From Calamus simplicifolius (Eukaryota; Streptophyta; Magnoliopsida; Arecales; Arecaceae), in the NCBI GenBank assembly GCA_900491605.1, contig UESW01001673.1, positions 1-64,000 on the forward strand: a stretch of 64,000 nt of DNA, given 5' to 3'. The notes below the pieces were generated by a model. The model was not told where the DNA came from, searched no databases, and saw nothing but the letters and a program-made list of their open reading frames with translations. Of the stretch, positions 12,526 through 23,702 are shown piece by piece; the stretch's first letter is position 1; each line of letters starts with the position of its first letter. The position numbers were made by a program, and so were the translations under genes.

Positions 12526-14359
12526 ACTTCCGTTGAGTGTTTCGGCGCATAATTGATGGCTCACAAGCAGAGCGACGTCCGTCAATCACATCGTCCTTCC
12601 CTTCGATTCTCGCATCCGCTGCGTTGCTCGTTTTGACGTGGAAAATAAAAGAGCTATGCATCCCACCTTCCCTTCTCGGCATCCGACCTAACCTTCCCTT
12701 CTTCACGTCTGCGTCCGACCTTCTTTCCTTCTATTTCTCTTCTCCGCGTCCGACCTTCTATTCTCCGTATCCGACGGCCATCGGAAAGAATGAAACTACC
12801 TCCGTTTGTCCTCCTCCTCTTTGTCTCCTTCTCTCTTTCCCTCGTGGAGTGGGTTTTGATCCAGAGCGAACACGTCGTTGACGAACTGCCCCATCCATCT
12901 TGAAACCGCGACTTCCACCGCAAGAACTCTAAGAGGGGAAGACAGGTCACTGACAACCTGATCCCACCGCGACTTCCACCGCAAGCACTCCAGGAGGGAA
13001 AGACAATGGTCACTATTCCACCGTGACTTCCACCGCAAGCACTCCAGGAGGAGAAGGCAATGGTCACTATTCCATCGCAACTTCCCCTGCAAGCACTTCA
13101 AGAGGGGATGACAACGATCAGTGACAACCTGATTCCTGCACCTACTCCACCACGAGCACCGTAGGAGCGGAAGACAGCGGCCACTGATAACCTAATTTCA
13201 TCGAGAACGCTGAATGAGTGGAAGATAGCGGGTAAGTTTTCCAAATCAAACTAAATTAAATAAAAAAAATTAGTTTAATTTACCAATTTACTTATATGTA
13301 TTTTAACTAATAATTAAATTGATTGTATGACAAATTTGATTAAATAATAATTCATTGATTTATAATATAAATAAAAGCTTATATAATATATACATAGAGT
13401 TTTACTTGATTTATAATAGTTTTCTAAAAATTAAATCAAATTTGTGTTTAAAAAATTTTTAAATCAAAATCAAATTAAGGGAGAAAATTAATGGAATTCA
13501 AATCAAATCAAAAATAGCATATTTTTGATGACAAAAATAGTGTCACTAAATAGCGATGCAATAGCGACGCAACAGCGATAAAAAAAAATTAGTGACAACT
13601 TAAAGATGAATTAGCGATGAACGAAATTAGCGACACAAATGTCGTTGCTAACGAGTCACTAATTAGTGACACAAAAATGGGTGTCGCTAATTAGCAACGC
13701 TAAGACTAGCAAAGCTAATTGGTGACGCTTTCTGCGACGCAAATAGCATCGCTAACTAGCGATGCTAGCCAGGGCATTGTTAATTAGCGACGCTAGCCAG
13801 GGCATAACTAATAAGCGATGCCATTAGCGATGCTCTATCTGACGTAGCTAAAAATATAAAAAAAAAAAATTTATATATTATCATATAAGCATTCTTATAG
13901 CAACGCAAGAAAGGACGTCGCTAATTAACGACGCCTTCTACGATGCGAGGTGCGTCACTAATTAGCGATGCCAACTAGGGCATCTCTAATTAGCGATGCC
14001 CTGGAGGCATATCTAAAAATAATATATATATATATAATAATATAAGCACTTTTATATAATTATAATAATATAACTATTATTATTATTTAAGCAGGTTAAT
14101 TAAAATAAATAAAATAAATTTTTAATTTTTTTAAAAAATTTGAGGTTAGCGACGCCAGCCTCGCGTAGCTTATTAGCGATGCCAGCCTAGAGTAGCTAAT
14201 TAGCGATGCCAGCATGTGGCATAGCTAATTAGCGGCGCCATTAGCGATGCCAGCTTGGCGTAGCTAATTAGGGACACCATTTGGCGTAGCTAATTAGTGA
14301 CGCCATTAACTACGTCAAGTTGGCGTCGCTAAATAGTGATGTGCCATTATTTGCTTTTT

Positions 14360-14371
14360 TATTTATATAGA
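14360..14371 (-). promoter_or_regulatory. TATA-like box of inverted unit R2
   Basis: An exact minus-strand TCTATATAAATA copy in the position expected for the unit. Confidence 0.4.
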
Positions 14372-15757
14372 CCTTCCGTTGAGTATTTCGGCGCATAATT
14401 GGCTCACAAGCATAGCGACGTCCATCAATCAAATCGTCCTTCCCTTCAATTGTCACATCCGCCCACCTTCCCTTCTCGGCGTCCGACCTAACCTTCCCTC
14501 CTCCGCGTGCGTCCGACCTTCTTCCTTTCTCCTTCTCTTCTCCGTGTTCGACCTTCCATTCTCCATGTCCGATGACCATCAGAAAGAATGAAATTGCCTC
14601 CGTTTATCCTCCTCCTCCTCTTTGTCTCATTCTCTCTTTCCCTCATGGAGCAGGTTTTGATCCAGAGCGAACACGTCATTGACAAACTGCCCCCATTTGT
14701 CTTGAAACCGCGACTTCCACCACAAGAACTCTAAAAGGGGAAGACCGAGTTCATTGACAACCTGATCCCACTGCGACTTCCACCGCTAGCACTCCATGAG
14801 GGAAAGACAACGGTCACTATTCCACCGCGACTTCCACCGCAAGCACTCTAGGAGGGGAAGGCAACGGTCACTATTCCATCGTAACTTCCCCTGCAAGCAC
14901 TCCAAGAGGGGATGACAACGGTCACTGACAACCTGATTCCCTCACCTAATCCACCGCGAGTACTGTAGGAGCGGAAGAAAGCAGCCATTGACAACCTAAT
15001 TTCATCGGGAACGCTGCATGAGTGGAAGACAGCGGGTAAGTTTTCAAAATCAAACTAAATTAAATAAAAAAATCAGTTTAATTTACCAATTTACTTATAT
15101 GTATTTTAAATGATAATAAAATTGATGTATGACAAATTTTATTGATTAAATAATAATTCATTTATTTATAATAAAAATGATCGTAACTCTTACATAAATA
15201 TAATATAAATAAAAGCCTATATAATATATACATAGAGTTTTACTTGATTTATAGTAGTTTTCTAAATATTAAATCAATTTTTTGTTTCAAAAATTTTTAA
15301 ATCAAAATCAAATTAAGGGACAAAATTAATGCAATTCAAATCAAATCGAAACCAGCATATTAGCGACGACAAAAATAGTGTCACTAATAGCGATGCAATA
15401 GCGACGCAACAGCGAAAAAAAAAAATAGGAACAACTTAACGATGAATTAGCGATGAACAAAATTAGCGACACAAATGTCATTGCTAACGAGTTGCTAAAT
15501 AGCAACACAAAAATGGGTGTCGCTAATTAGTGATGCCAAGACTGGCATAGCTAATTGGCAACGCCTTCTGCGATGCAAATAGTGTCGCTAGCCAGCGCAT
15601 CGCTAATTAGCGATACTAGCCAGAGCGCTACTAATAAGTGATGCTCTATCTGGCATAGCTAAAAATACAAAAAGAAATTAAAAAAATTATATATTACCAT
15701 AAGCATTCTTATGGCGACGCAAGAAAGGACGTCGCTAATTAGCGACACCTTCTACGA

Positions 15758-16560
15758 ATTGAGATCTTTCACTCCTTCCCTTTGCAGCTCCACTTGCACC
15801 CAATTCTATAACCCCGACTGAAAATTGAACAGCTTGTCGGCTTCTGACATGTCTGGTATGTCAAGTAGCAATGAGCTGAACTCCTTGACGTAGTCTCTGA
15901 TGGAACCCGTCTGCTTCAACTTCTTCAGTTGGTCCCTCACCACCCATGTGACTTTGTGAGGGAGAAATTGAATCTTCAACTCTTCTTTGAGGGCCTCCCA
16001 AGTTGTAATTCCTGGTCTACCGGCGTTTTGATCCTCCGTGCTTCAAGTGTGCCACCATAGCTTGGCATCACCAGCAAGGAACACGCTGGCGAGACGGATA
16101 CGTTGTGCTTCTGATATATTCATTGCTAAGAAGTACTCCTCCATGTCCCATACGAAGTTCTCCAGTTCCTTGGCATTGAGCGCGTCGCTAAAAGGCTTCG
16201 AATCAGGTACGCAATTCTGGGATGGATGTGGCTGATTCACGTAGTAGGGCTGGCATGTGCGCTCTCATTGGAGTGCATCCACTTCATCTCCTAGCTCCTT
16301 AATGCGATTCAGAACCTCCTCTAAAATAGCATCTCGTCCATCTTGCTGGCCTTCATTGAAAGAGCTTGGCCCGACTCCATAATCTGGTTGTGCCGGGATC
16401 GCCTGCTGGATCTGATTGATCTGCTATTGCTGCTCCAGGGATCGGGTGATGAGATCAGTAAACCCATCTTCTAGAGGAATCCCGACAATAGCCTCGAGCC
16501 TTGCTATTTAATAGTTGTGATTCACCATGGTTGTGATTTTTAAAGCTCGGAAGAAGAATC
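15758..16560 (-). pseudogene. Partial gag of a Ty3/gypsy element
   Basis: The minus strand encodes a recognisable Ty3/gypsy gag segment. A stretch near 16,043-16,200 contains AKELENFVWDMEEYF and a GDAKLWWHT motif. A stop codon follows directly after LWWHT. The same frame then continues with gag-like sequence containing VVRDQLKKLKQTGSIRDYV and LLLDIPDMSEADKLFNFQSG. These are conserved parts of the retrotransposon gag domain that packages element RNA in virus-like particles. The style is like chromovirus gag proteins, but the lineage was not tested. The fragment ends at 15,758 where array sequence begins, so no zinc knuckle or pol remains. It is non-functional: truncated and carrying an in-frame stop. 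Confidence 0.75.
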
Positions 16561-16599
16561 TCGCTCTTTGGGTCTTGCGCTCTGATACCCCTTTGTCTG

Positions 16600-16613
16600 G
16601 CTCTAATACCAAT
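16600..16613 (-). other. Primer-binding site of the truncated gypsy element
   Basis: The minus strand directly after the LTR reads TTGGTATTAGAGCC. It differs by one base from TGGTATCAGAGC, the usual plant site complementary to initiator tRNA-Met. Confidence 0.7.
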
Positions 16614-18134
16614 TGTCACCCGACTAGGTATAGGCTTTTTTTTTCTAAGTACGAAAGCGCCCTAGCAGGGGACCGGCCTTAGCACGCCTCGTGCTAAGTC
16701 AGCCTCTCTCTCTTAGAGTAATTGCGCACAATGATAGGGTGAGGTTGATCGAGGCCTCCCCCTTCCTAAATACAAGAACCCCAATCACAAATCACACGCC
16801 CAAGCCCAAACCCAACACAAGCATGTACAGGGTAACAATACCCCAATCCCTTTGATTAATAACAATCCCAAGAGGAATACAAGATGAACCCGTGCCATAG
16901 CACTACAAGAAATCCCACACAGATCTCTCCCGCTCACCCTTCCTTAGGCTACAAGATTACTCACCCGTAACCCATAGTCATCGCCCATAGGAAGCTCCTC
17001 AACGGCTCCGATCGTGTCTTCTCTCTCTCCTCTCTCTCGCCCAAAGTGGAAGATAGAAGACTTGATTATTGGATGCTCTTCCGAAGACCTCTATCCCTTC
17101 TTTTATAGGTTGAAGCCACCGCCTTATCCCTTGAAGAAATCATGCACCGCCTCAAAGAAATCCTCCGCTCAAATCTCTTCTCAAGTCTATCACTTCCTTG
17201 GCCGTTGGATGGCTGATGGATGGCCCAAGATGCAGCACAAATTAGCGCCCCAAAGCTTATCCAAAAGATAGAGTTTGGAGCTTTTGGATATTCCCAATCT
17301 GCCCCTAAACTAGGCTGGCTAGGTGCTGCTGGCCGGGCTGGGCGCCTGCCAGTCTGGCCGCACGCTTTCCTGGGCGCTGGGCGCGCATCTGGGCGCTAGC
17401 CGTTGGGCGCTCGCCCGGCATCGGGCAGGCCGCCTGCCCGCTCGCTGCAGAAGCACCTGCCAGGCTGGCCGCTTGCTAGCCTAGCGCGCGCATCAGGTCG
17501 GCGTGAGGCGCATGCGTCGGGCGTACATGAGCGCGTGCGCCGAGCGCGCGTGCATGCGTGGGGCGCCTGTGATGTCGTTGCGGGGCTCCCGACCTGGCTG
17601 GTTCGGCGCGCTCGGGCGCGCACGCTTGCTAGGCGCCTCCTGCGCCTGGGCACATAGCTATCTGTGCGCGCCTGGGCACAGGGCTGCCTGCACGTGCTTG
17701 GGTGCAAGGCCAGTCTAGCCTGTGCGCGCCTGTGCGTGTGGCAGGGCTGGCCTATGCACGCCTATGCATGTAGTCAGGCTGGACTGCACATGCTGGTGCA
17801 CAAGGCTGGGCCAGCCTCCGTGCATCTAAGGGATGGCTCCGGGTCTCCTTTGGTCGTGCTCGCCTTGCTGATATCTGGTCTAGCTGATGCCAACTCTGCG
17901 TGCTGTTGCGTCTGAAAGATGAGTCCGCATCTGGCCTTGGCGCTTGGATCACCAACCTCGTGCCACTGTGTTTGACTAAGTATGGGGCTCGCCGACCCCT
18001 CAGATGGACGTGCGCATCCCGTCGCATGGTCAAACTCCATCCTGGCAAGTCCTCGACCACCTGCCTTTCCTGCGCTGTGCGTCACAGGCTGCGCTACAGC
18101 CCTCCTGGCCGTGCACATTACTGGTGTAGTGACA
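16614..18134 (-). repeat. LTR of the truncated gypsy element (1,521 bp)
   Basis: On the minus strand it starts TGTCACTACACCAG and ends GGGTGACA, giving short inverted termini TGTCAC/GTGACA. The section at about 17,330-17,830 is very GC-rich and low in complexity (repeats of GGGCGC and GCGCGC), which creates overlapping spurious ORFs on both strands. Only one LTR of the pair remains. Confidence 0.75.
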
Positions 18135-19101
18135 TACTACTTTAAGTAGGTGCTTCTCTTCATTCCTTCCCTTCACCACTTCCCTTCTCCGCGTACGACG
18201 GCCCTCCCTTCCCTTCTCCGCGTATGATGGCCAACGGTCCTCCCTTCCCTTCTCCGCGTCCGACGTCCATCGGACCTCCCTTCCCTTCTCTGCGTACGTC
18301 CAACGTTCGATGGCCCTCCCTTCCCTTTCGTTCTTCGCGTCCGATGGCCGCCTCTGTTTGTCCTCCTCGTCTCTCTTTCCCCACCACTGAGAAGGGACAG
18401 AGGAAATTTCCAACGAAACGGGCTCTAATCCAGAGCCAACTAGTCGACAACCTGCCCCAACCCATCTTGGGTCCACCGCGAGAGCGGGCTCTGATTTGAA
18501 GCCAACTCATCGACAACTACCCCCACCAGTCTTGGGTCCATTGTGAGCAGTACCGGAGTGGAGGACAGTGGCCACTGACAACCCATTCTTGGCCACCCAG
18601 CCCAGCTAGAACCTGTTCTTGGCCACCCAACCCGGCCAGAACCCGATGTGTTGAAAGCTGGATGGGTTCAGAGCGTGACGAGGACTTCCATTGTTAACCT
18701 GAGCATGGGACTGGAGGAGTGGAGGAATGCAGGGCGAGTAAAGAATTTTCCTTTATTCCACCGCGGATGATGAAGGCTAGCGGGAAGACAACGACGGGTA
18801 AGTTTTCTCAAATCAAACTAAATTAAATAAAAAAAATAGTTTAATTTACCAATTTACTTATATATATTTTAAATGATAATAAAATTGATTCTATGACAAA
18901 TAACAATTCATTTTTATAAAAACAATCATAACTCTTACATAAATATAATATAATAAAAGCCTATATAATATATACATAGAGTTTACTTGATTTATAATAG
19001 TTTTCTAAAAATTAAAATCAAAATTAAATCAATTTTTTGTTTAAAAATTTTTAAATCAAAATCAAATTAAGAGACAAAATTAATGCAATTCAAATCAAAT
19101 C
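18135..19101 (-). repeat. Divergent array unit
   Basis: The sequence has the same layout as the inverted units but is much more diverged. A purine/pyrimidine tract with repeats of CCCTTCTCCGCGT (18,180-18,340) is followed by a remnant of the minisatellite end (GACAGTGGCCACTGACAACC, 18,563-18,582) and then the AT-rich block (18,800-19,101). TATA box and anchor are absent. It may be an older or related family member. Confidence 0.6.
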
Positions 19102-19472
19102 AAAATCATGATTCAAATTATTTTTATGGTTTAAATGTTTCTTTTTGCATGCCTTTAATTATTAATTATTAGGAAAGTTAGAATAAGCTCTTTCTGCAAA
19201 CATCATGAAAGGTCATTTGAAGAGAAAACCTAATTAAAGAGTTCGAACCAGTTCAAAACAGGCTTTTGTTAAGGGGTCAGCCTCAATCAAAATAGGAAGG
19301 CTACGGGTCAATTTGAGCCGAACTTAACTGGCCTGGGTTAACGGATTGATCTACCCTTGAGCTGACCAGCTAGATACTTTAGATTAGAATTTGGGTTGAG
19401 TCTTGCGGCTGTTAAGACTAACTACGTCAACCATAGTGGCGATAAGATCACGAGCTCCAATCATTGATAAGA
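19102..19472. other. Non-array spacer
   Basis: About 370 bp unrelated to the array units. No gene, terminal repeat or known element was recognised. It ends directly at the CACTA-type terminus. Confidence 0.6.
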
Positions 19473-19500
19473 CACTACAAGAAAACAACATATTAGTGAC
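19473..19500 (+). mobile_element. CACTA-type transposon terminus
   Basis: CACTACAAGAAAAC is the classic start of plant CACTA (En/Spm) elements. It continues without a break into AACATATTAGTGACG and then the hairpin-repeat section seen in every array unit. In the other units the same AAAACAACATATTAGTGA is preceded by AAATCAAATCG instead of CACTACAAG. The three bases before it are AGA, but no matching right-hand terminus was found, so the target duplication could not be tested. Confidence 0.7.
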
Positions 19501-21636
19501 GCTAATTAGCGATGAAAAAATAGTGTCACTAAATAGCAATGCAATAGCGACAAAAAAAATTAACGACAATTTAACGACGAATTAGCGATGAACAAAATTA
19601 GCAACGCAAATATCGTTGCTAACGAGTCGCTAATTAGCGACACAAAAATGGGTGTCGCTAATTAGCGATAAGACTGGCGTAGCTAATTAGCGACGCCTTT
19701 TGCGACACAAATAGCGACGCTCTATCTAGCGTAGCTAAAAATACAAAAAAATTAAAAAATTTAAATATGATCATATAAGCATTCTTATAGCAATGCAAGA
19801 AAGGACGTCGCTAATTAGCGACACCTTCTGCGATGCGAGGTGTTCTAAGACGCGAGGTGCGTCGCTAATTAGTGACGTCGGCCAGGGAATCGCTAATTAG
19901 CGATGCCCTAGCTGGCGTAGCTAAAAAAAAAAAAATATATATAATCATATAAGCTTCTTATAGCAACGCAAGAAAGGATGTCGCTATTTAGCGATGCCCA
20001 AGCAGGCATAGCCAATTAGCGATGCCTTATACTGGCATTGCCAATTCGCGACGCCATTAGCGATGCCCTAGTTATCATAGCTAAAAATAAAAAAAATAAA
20101 AAAATATATATAATATAAGCATTTTTATATAGTTATAATATTATAATTAATATTATTATTTACATAGAATAATTAAAATAATAAATAAATTTTAATTTTT
20201 TTTTTAAATTGAGATTAGCGATGCCAATTTAGCGTAGCTAATTAGCGACGACAGCCTAGAGTAGCTAATTAGCGATGCCAGCATGGGGCGTAGCTAATTA
20301 GCGGTGCCAGCCTGGTGTAGCTAATTAGCAGAAGACAGCAGGTAAGTTTTTCCAAATCAAACTAAATTAAATAAAAAAATTAGTTTAATTACCAATTTAC
20401 TTATATGTATTTTAATTGATAATAAAATTGATTGTATGACAAATTTTATTGATTAAATAATTTATTTATTTATAATAAAAATGATCGTAACTCTTACATA
20501 ATATAATATAAATAAAAGCCTATAATATATACATAGAGTTTTACTTGATTTATAATAGTTTTCTAATAATTAAATCAATTTTTTGCTTAAAATTTTTTTT
20601 AAATCAAAATCAAATTAAGGGACAAAATTAATGAAATTCAAATCAAATCAAAACAACATATTAGTGATGAAAAATAGTGTCACTAAATAGCGATGCAATA
20701 TCGATGCAACTGCGACGAAAAAAATTAGCGACAACTTAACGATGAATTGCGATGAACAAAATTAACGACGCAAATGTCGTTGCTAATGAGTCACTAATTA
20801 GCGACGCAAAGACAGGCGTAGCTAATTAGATACGCCTTCTGCGACGCAGATAGCGTCATTAATTAGCGACACCATTAGCGACGCTCTATCTGGCATAGCT
20901 AGAAATACAAAAAAATTAAAAAAATTATATTATCATATAAGTATTCTTATAGCGACGCAAGAAAGGATGTCACTAATTAGAGATGCCTTGTACGACGTGA
21001 GGTGTTCTGCGATGCGAGGTGCATCGAAAGGACGTCGCTAATTAACCTGCTACGCGAGGTGTTCTGCGATGTGAGGTGCGTCGATAATTAGCGACACCAA
21101 CTAGGGCATCTCTAATTCGCGACGCCTAAGCTGGCGTAGCTAAAAACAAAATAAATAAAAATTATATAATCATATAAGCATTCTTATAGCGACGCAAGAA
21201 AGGACGTCGCTAATTAGCGACACCGAGGCAGGCGTAGCTAATTAGCGACACCTTATGTTGGCGTCGCTAATTAACGATGCCATTAACGATGCCCTAGTTA
21301 TCGTAACTAAAAAAAATTACAAAATTATATATAATAATAGATGCATTTTTATATAGTTATAATATTATAATTAATATTATTATTTAAGCAGGTTAATTAA
21401 AATAAATAAAATAAAATTTTTGATTTATTTTAAAAAATTGAGATTAGCGATGCCAGCCTAGCATAGCTAATTAGCGATGCCAGCCTAGAGTAGCTAATTA
21501 GCAGTGCCATTAGCGACGCCAGTCTCGTGTAGCTAATTACCGACACCATTAGCTATGCCATTTGGCATAGCTAATTAGTTTCGCAACTACGTCAGGCCGG
21601 CGTCGCTAATTAGTGACGCGCTATAATTTGCTTCTT

Positions 21637-21648
21637 TATTTATATAGA
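21637..21648 (-). promoter_or_regulatory. TATA-like box of the third inverted unit that retains one
   Basis: An exact minus-strand TCTATATAAATA copy is kept although the neighbouring anchor has been deleted. Confidence 0.4.
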
Positions 21649-23360
21649 CCTTCTGTCGAGTGTTTTGCGCATAATCACATCGGCCTTCCTTTGATTCTCA
21701 CATCCACCGCGTCACTCGTTTTGGCGCGTGAAATAAAAGAGCTCCGCATCTGACCTTCCTTTCTCGGCATCCGACCTAACCTTCCCTTCTCCGCGTCCGT
21801 GTCCAACCTTCTTCCCTTCTCCTTCTCCGCGTCTGACCTTCCATTCTCCGCATCCGACGATCGTCGAAAAGAATGAAACTGCCTCCGTTTGTCATCCTCC
21901 TCCTCTCCATCTCTTCTCTTTCCCTCATGGAGCAGGTTCTAATCCAGAGCGAACATGTCATTGACAAACTGCCCCCATCCATCTTGAAACCGCGGTTACT
22001 GACAACCTGATTTCACCGCAACTTCCACCGCAAGCACTCCAGGAGGGGAAGACAAAGGTCACTATTCCACCCCAACTTCCATCGCAAGAACTCCAGGAGA
22101 GGAAGACAGTGGTCACTGACAACCTAATTCCACCGCGACTTACACCGCAATAACTCTAAGAGGGGAAGACAGTGGTCACTAACAACCTGATCCCACCGTG
22201 ACTTCCACCGCAAGTACTTCAGGAGGGGAAGACAACTGTCACTATTCCACCGCGACTTCCACCGCAAGTACTCCAGGAGGGGAAGGCAAAGGTCACTATT
22301 CACCGCGACTTTACTACAAGCACTCCAGAAGGGGAAGGCAACGGTCACTGACAACCTGATTCCCCACCTACTCCACCGTGAGCACTGCAGGAGCGGAAGA
22401 CAGTGGCCACTGACAACCTAATTTCACCGGGAACGCTGCATGAGCGGAATACAACGAGTAAGCTTTCCAAATCAAACTAAATTAAATAAAAAAATTAGTC
22501 TAATTTACCAATTTACTTATATGTATTTTAAATGATAACAAAATTGATTGTATGACAAATTTTATTGATTAAATAATAATTCATTTATTTATAATAAAAA
22601 CGATCCTAACTCTTACATAAATATAATATAAATAAAATCCTATATAATATATACATAGAGTTTTACTTGATTTAAATAGTTTTCTAAAAATTAAATCAAT
22701 TTTTTGTTTAAACAATTTTTAAATCAAAATCAAATTAAGGGAAAAAATTAATGGAATTCAAATCAAATCGAAAACAACATATTAGCGATGACAAAAATAG
22801 TGTCACTAAATAGCGATGCAATAGTGACGCAACAGCGACAAAAAAAAAATAGTGACAACTTAACGATGAATTAGCGATGAACGAAATTAGCGACGCAAAT
22901 GTCGTTGCTAATGAGTCGCTAATTAGCGACACAAAATGGTGTCACTAATTAGCGATGCCAAGACTGGCGTAGCTAATCGGCGATGCTTTCTGCGATGCAT
23001 ATAGCGTCGCTAATTAGCGACGCTAGCCAAGGTCCCTAATAAGGGACGCCATTAGCGAAGCTCTATCTGGCATAGCTAAAAATACAAAAAAATAAAAAAA
23101 TTTATATATTATCATATAAGAATTCTTATAGCGACGTAAGAAATGACGTCGCTAATTAGCGACGCAAGAAAGGACGTCGCTAATTAGTGACGCCTTCTGT
23201 GACTCGATGCGACGCGAGGTGCGTCGCTAATTAGACACCAGCCAGGGCGTCTCTAATTAGTGATGCCCTGGAGGTGTACTTAAAAATAAAAAAAATAAAA
23301 ATTATATAATCATATAGCGATGCAAGAAAGGACATCGCTAATTAGCGACGCCCAGGCAGG

Positions 23361-23702
23361 TTAAGATTTTGTTAAGATCTTCAACAAGTCTACTCCATCA
23401 CTTGATCCTCCAACTACATACTGAACATCATATGCATGAAGAATTGTTAAGATCTCACAGAACCATAGTGTTACTGGAATATAAAATCAGAGAGAAACAA
23501 ATAAAGTCGAGCTACTTTGGCCACTTACTATCCTGTCATTGATGATAATAGCCGTCTGATAGCCTTTGGATTCTGAATCATACCCAACAGGTAGAAGTCC
23601 TTCTACAACATCTAATAGATTACCTGGTAGTTGCTGCCCCTGATGAAAATTCAAATAGATCAAGATTCTCATGCCCACATCTCCTACCCCAAAACTCACT
23701 AA
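23361..23702 (-). pseudogene. Exon-like segments of an unidentified host gene, cut by the array
   Basis: Two minus-strand open segments are flanked by splice-like signals. The upstream one (about 23,702-23,529) follows TTTCCAG and ends before GTAAGT. It encodes 58 residues including LIYLNFHQGQQLPGNLLD and SKGYQTAIIINDRI. The downstream one (about 23,473-23,361) follows TATATTCCAG and, in one frame, encodes LWFCEILTILHAYDVQYV and GGSSDGVDLLKIL up to the array junction. The implied intron is only 55 bp and GT-AG splicing does not keep the frame, so this may be a pseudogene or my boundaries may be wrong. Composition is normal coding-like and unlike the array. I do not recognise the family. Confidence 0.35.

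Larger units (their letters stand above)
11346..15757 (-). repeat. Right arm of array, first part (inverted units R1-R3)
   Basis: The unit sequence continues as reverse complement. R1 is 11,346-12,573, with its anchor complement at 12,558-12,573. R2 is 12,574-14,416, with a slightly mutated anchor at 14,401-14,416. R3 begins at 14,417 and is cut at 15,757 in a hairpin section where gypsy gag sequence begins. All modules are recognisable, including the inverted minisatellites. Confidence 0.8.
15758..18134 (-). mobile_element. Truncated Ty3/gypsy element inserted in the array
   Basis: On the minus strand, in order: an LTR (18,134 down to 16,614), a primer-binding site, and a gag fragment that ends abruptly at 15,758 against array sequence. 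Protease, RT and integrase are absent, as is the second LTR. The LTR edge at 18,134/18,135 looks clean. The array does not resume in phase across the element, so array DNA was also lost. Confidence 0.75.
19473..23360 (-). repeat. Right arm of array, second part, starting at the CACTA terminus
   Basis: The inverted unit sequence resumes at the CACTA end. The first piece (19,473-20,330) is a hairpin section joined to the minisatellite edge at ~20,331 by an internal deletion. The next unit (~20,331-21,670) keeps its TATA-like box (21,637-21,648) but has lost the anchor. The last (~21,671-23,360) has purine tract, minisatellite, AT-rich block and hairpins. It stops abruptly within GCCCAGGCAGG, where other units continue CGTAGCTAATT. 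Confidence 0.75.

Noticed and set aside
16901..16912. CACTACAAGAAA inside the gypsy LTR
   Set aside because: No hairpin subterminal repeats follow and it lies within the LTR; most likely chance.
17396..18145. Overlapping 70-115-codon ORFs, Arg/Ala/Cys-rich
   Set aside because: They sit in a GC-rich low-complexity LTR stretch, in several frames on both strands, with no domain.
1..23360. CRISPR-like regularly spaced palindromes
   Set aside because: Spacers are not unique or of constant length, the repeat is degenerate, and the DNA is from a plant nuclear genome.
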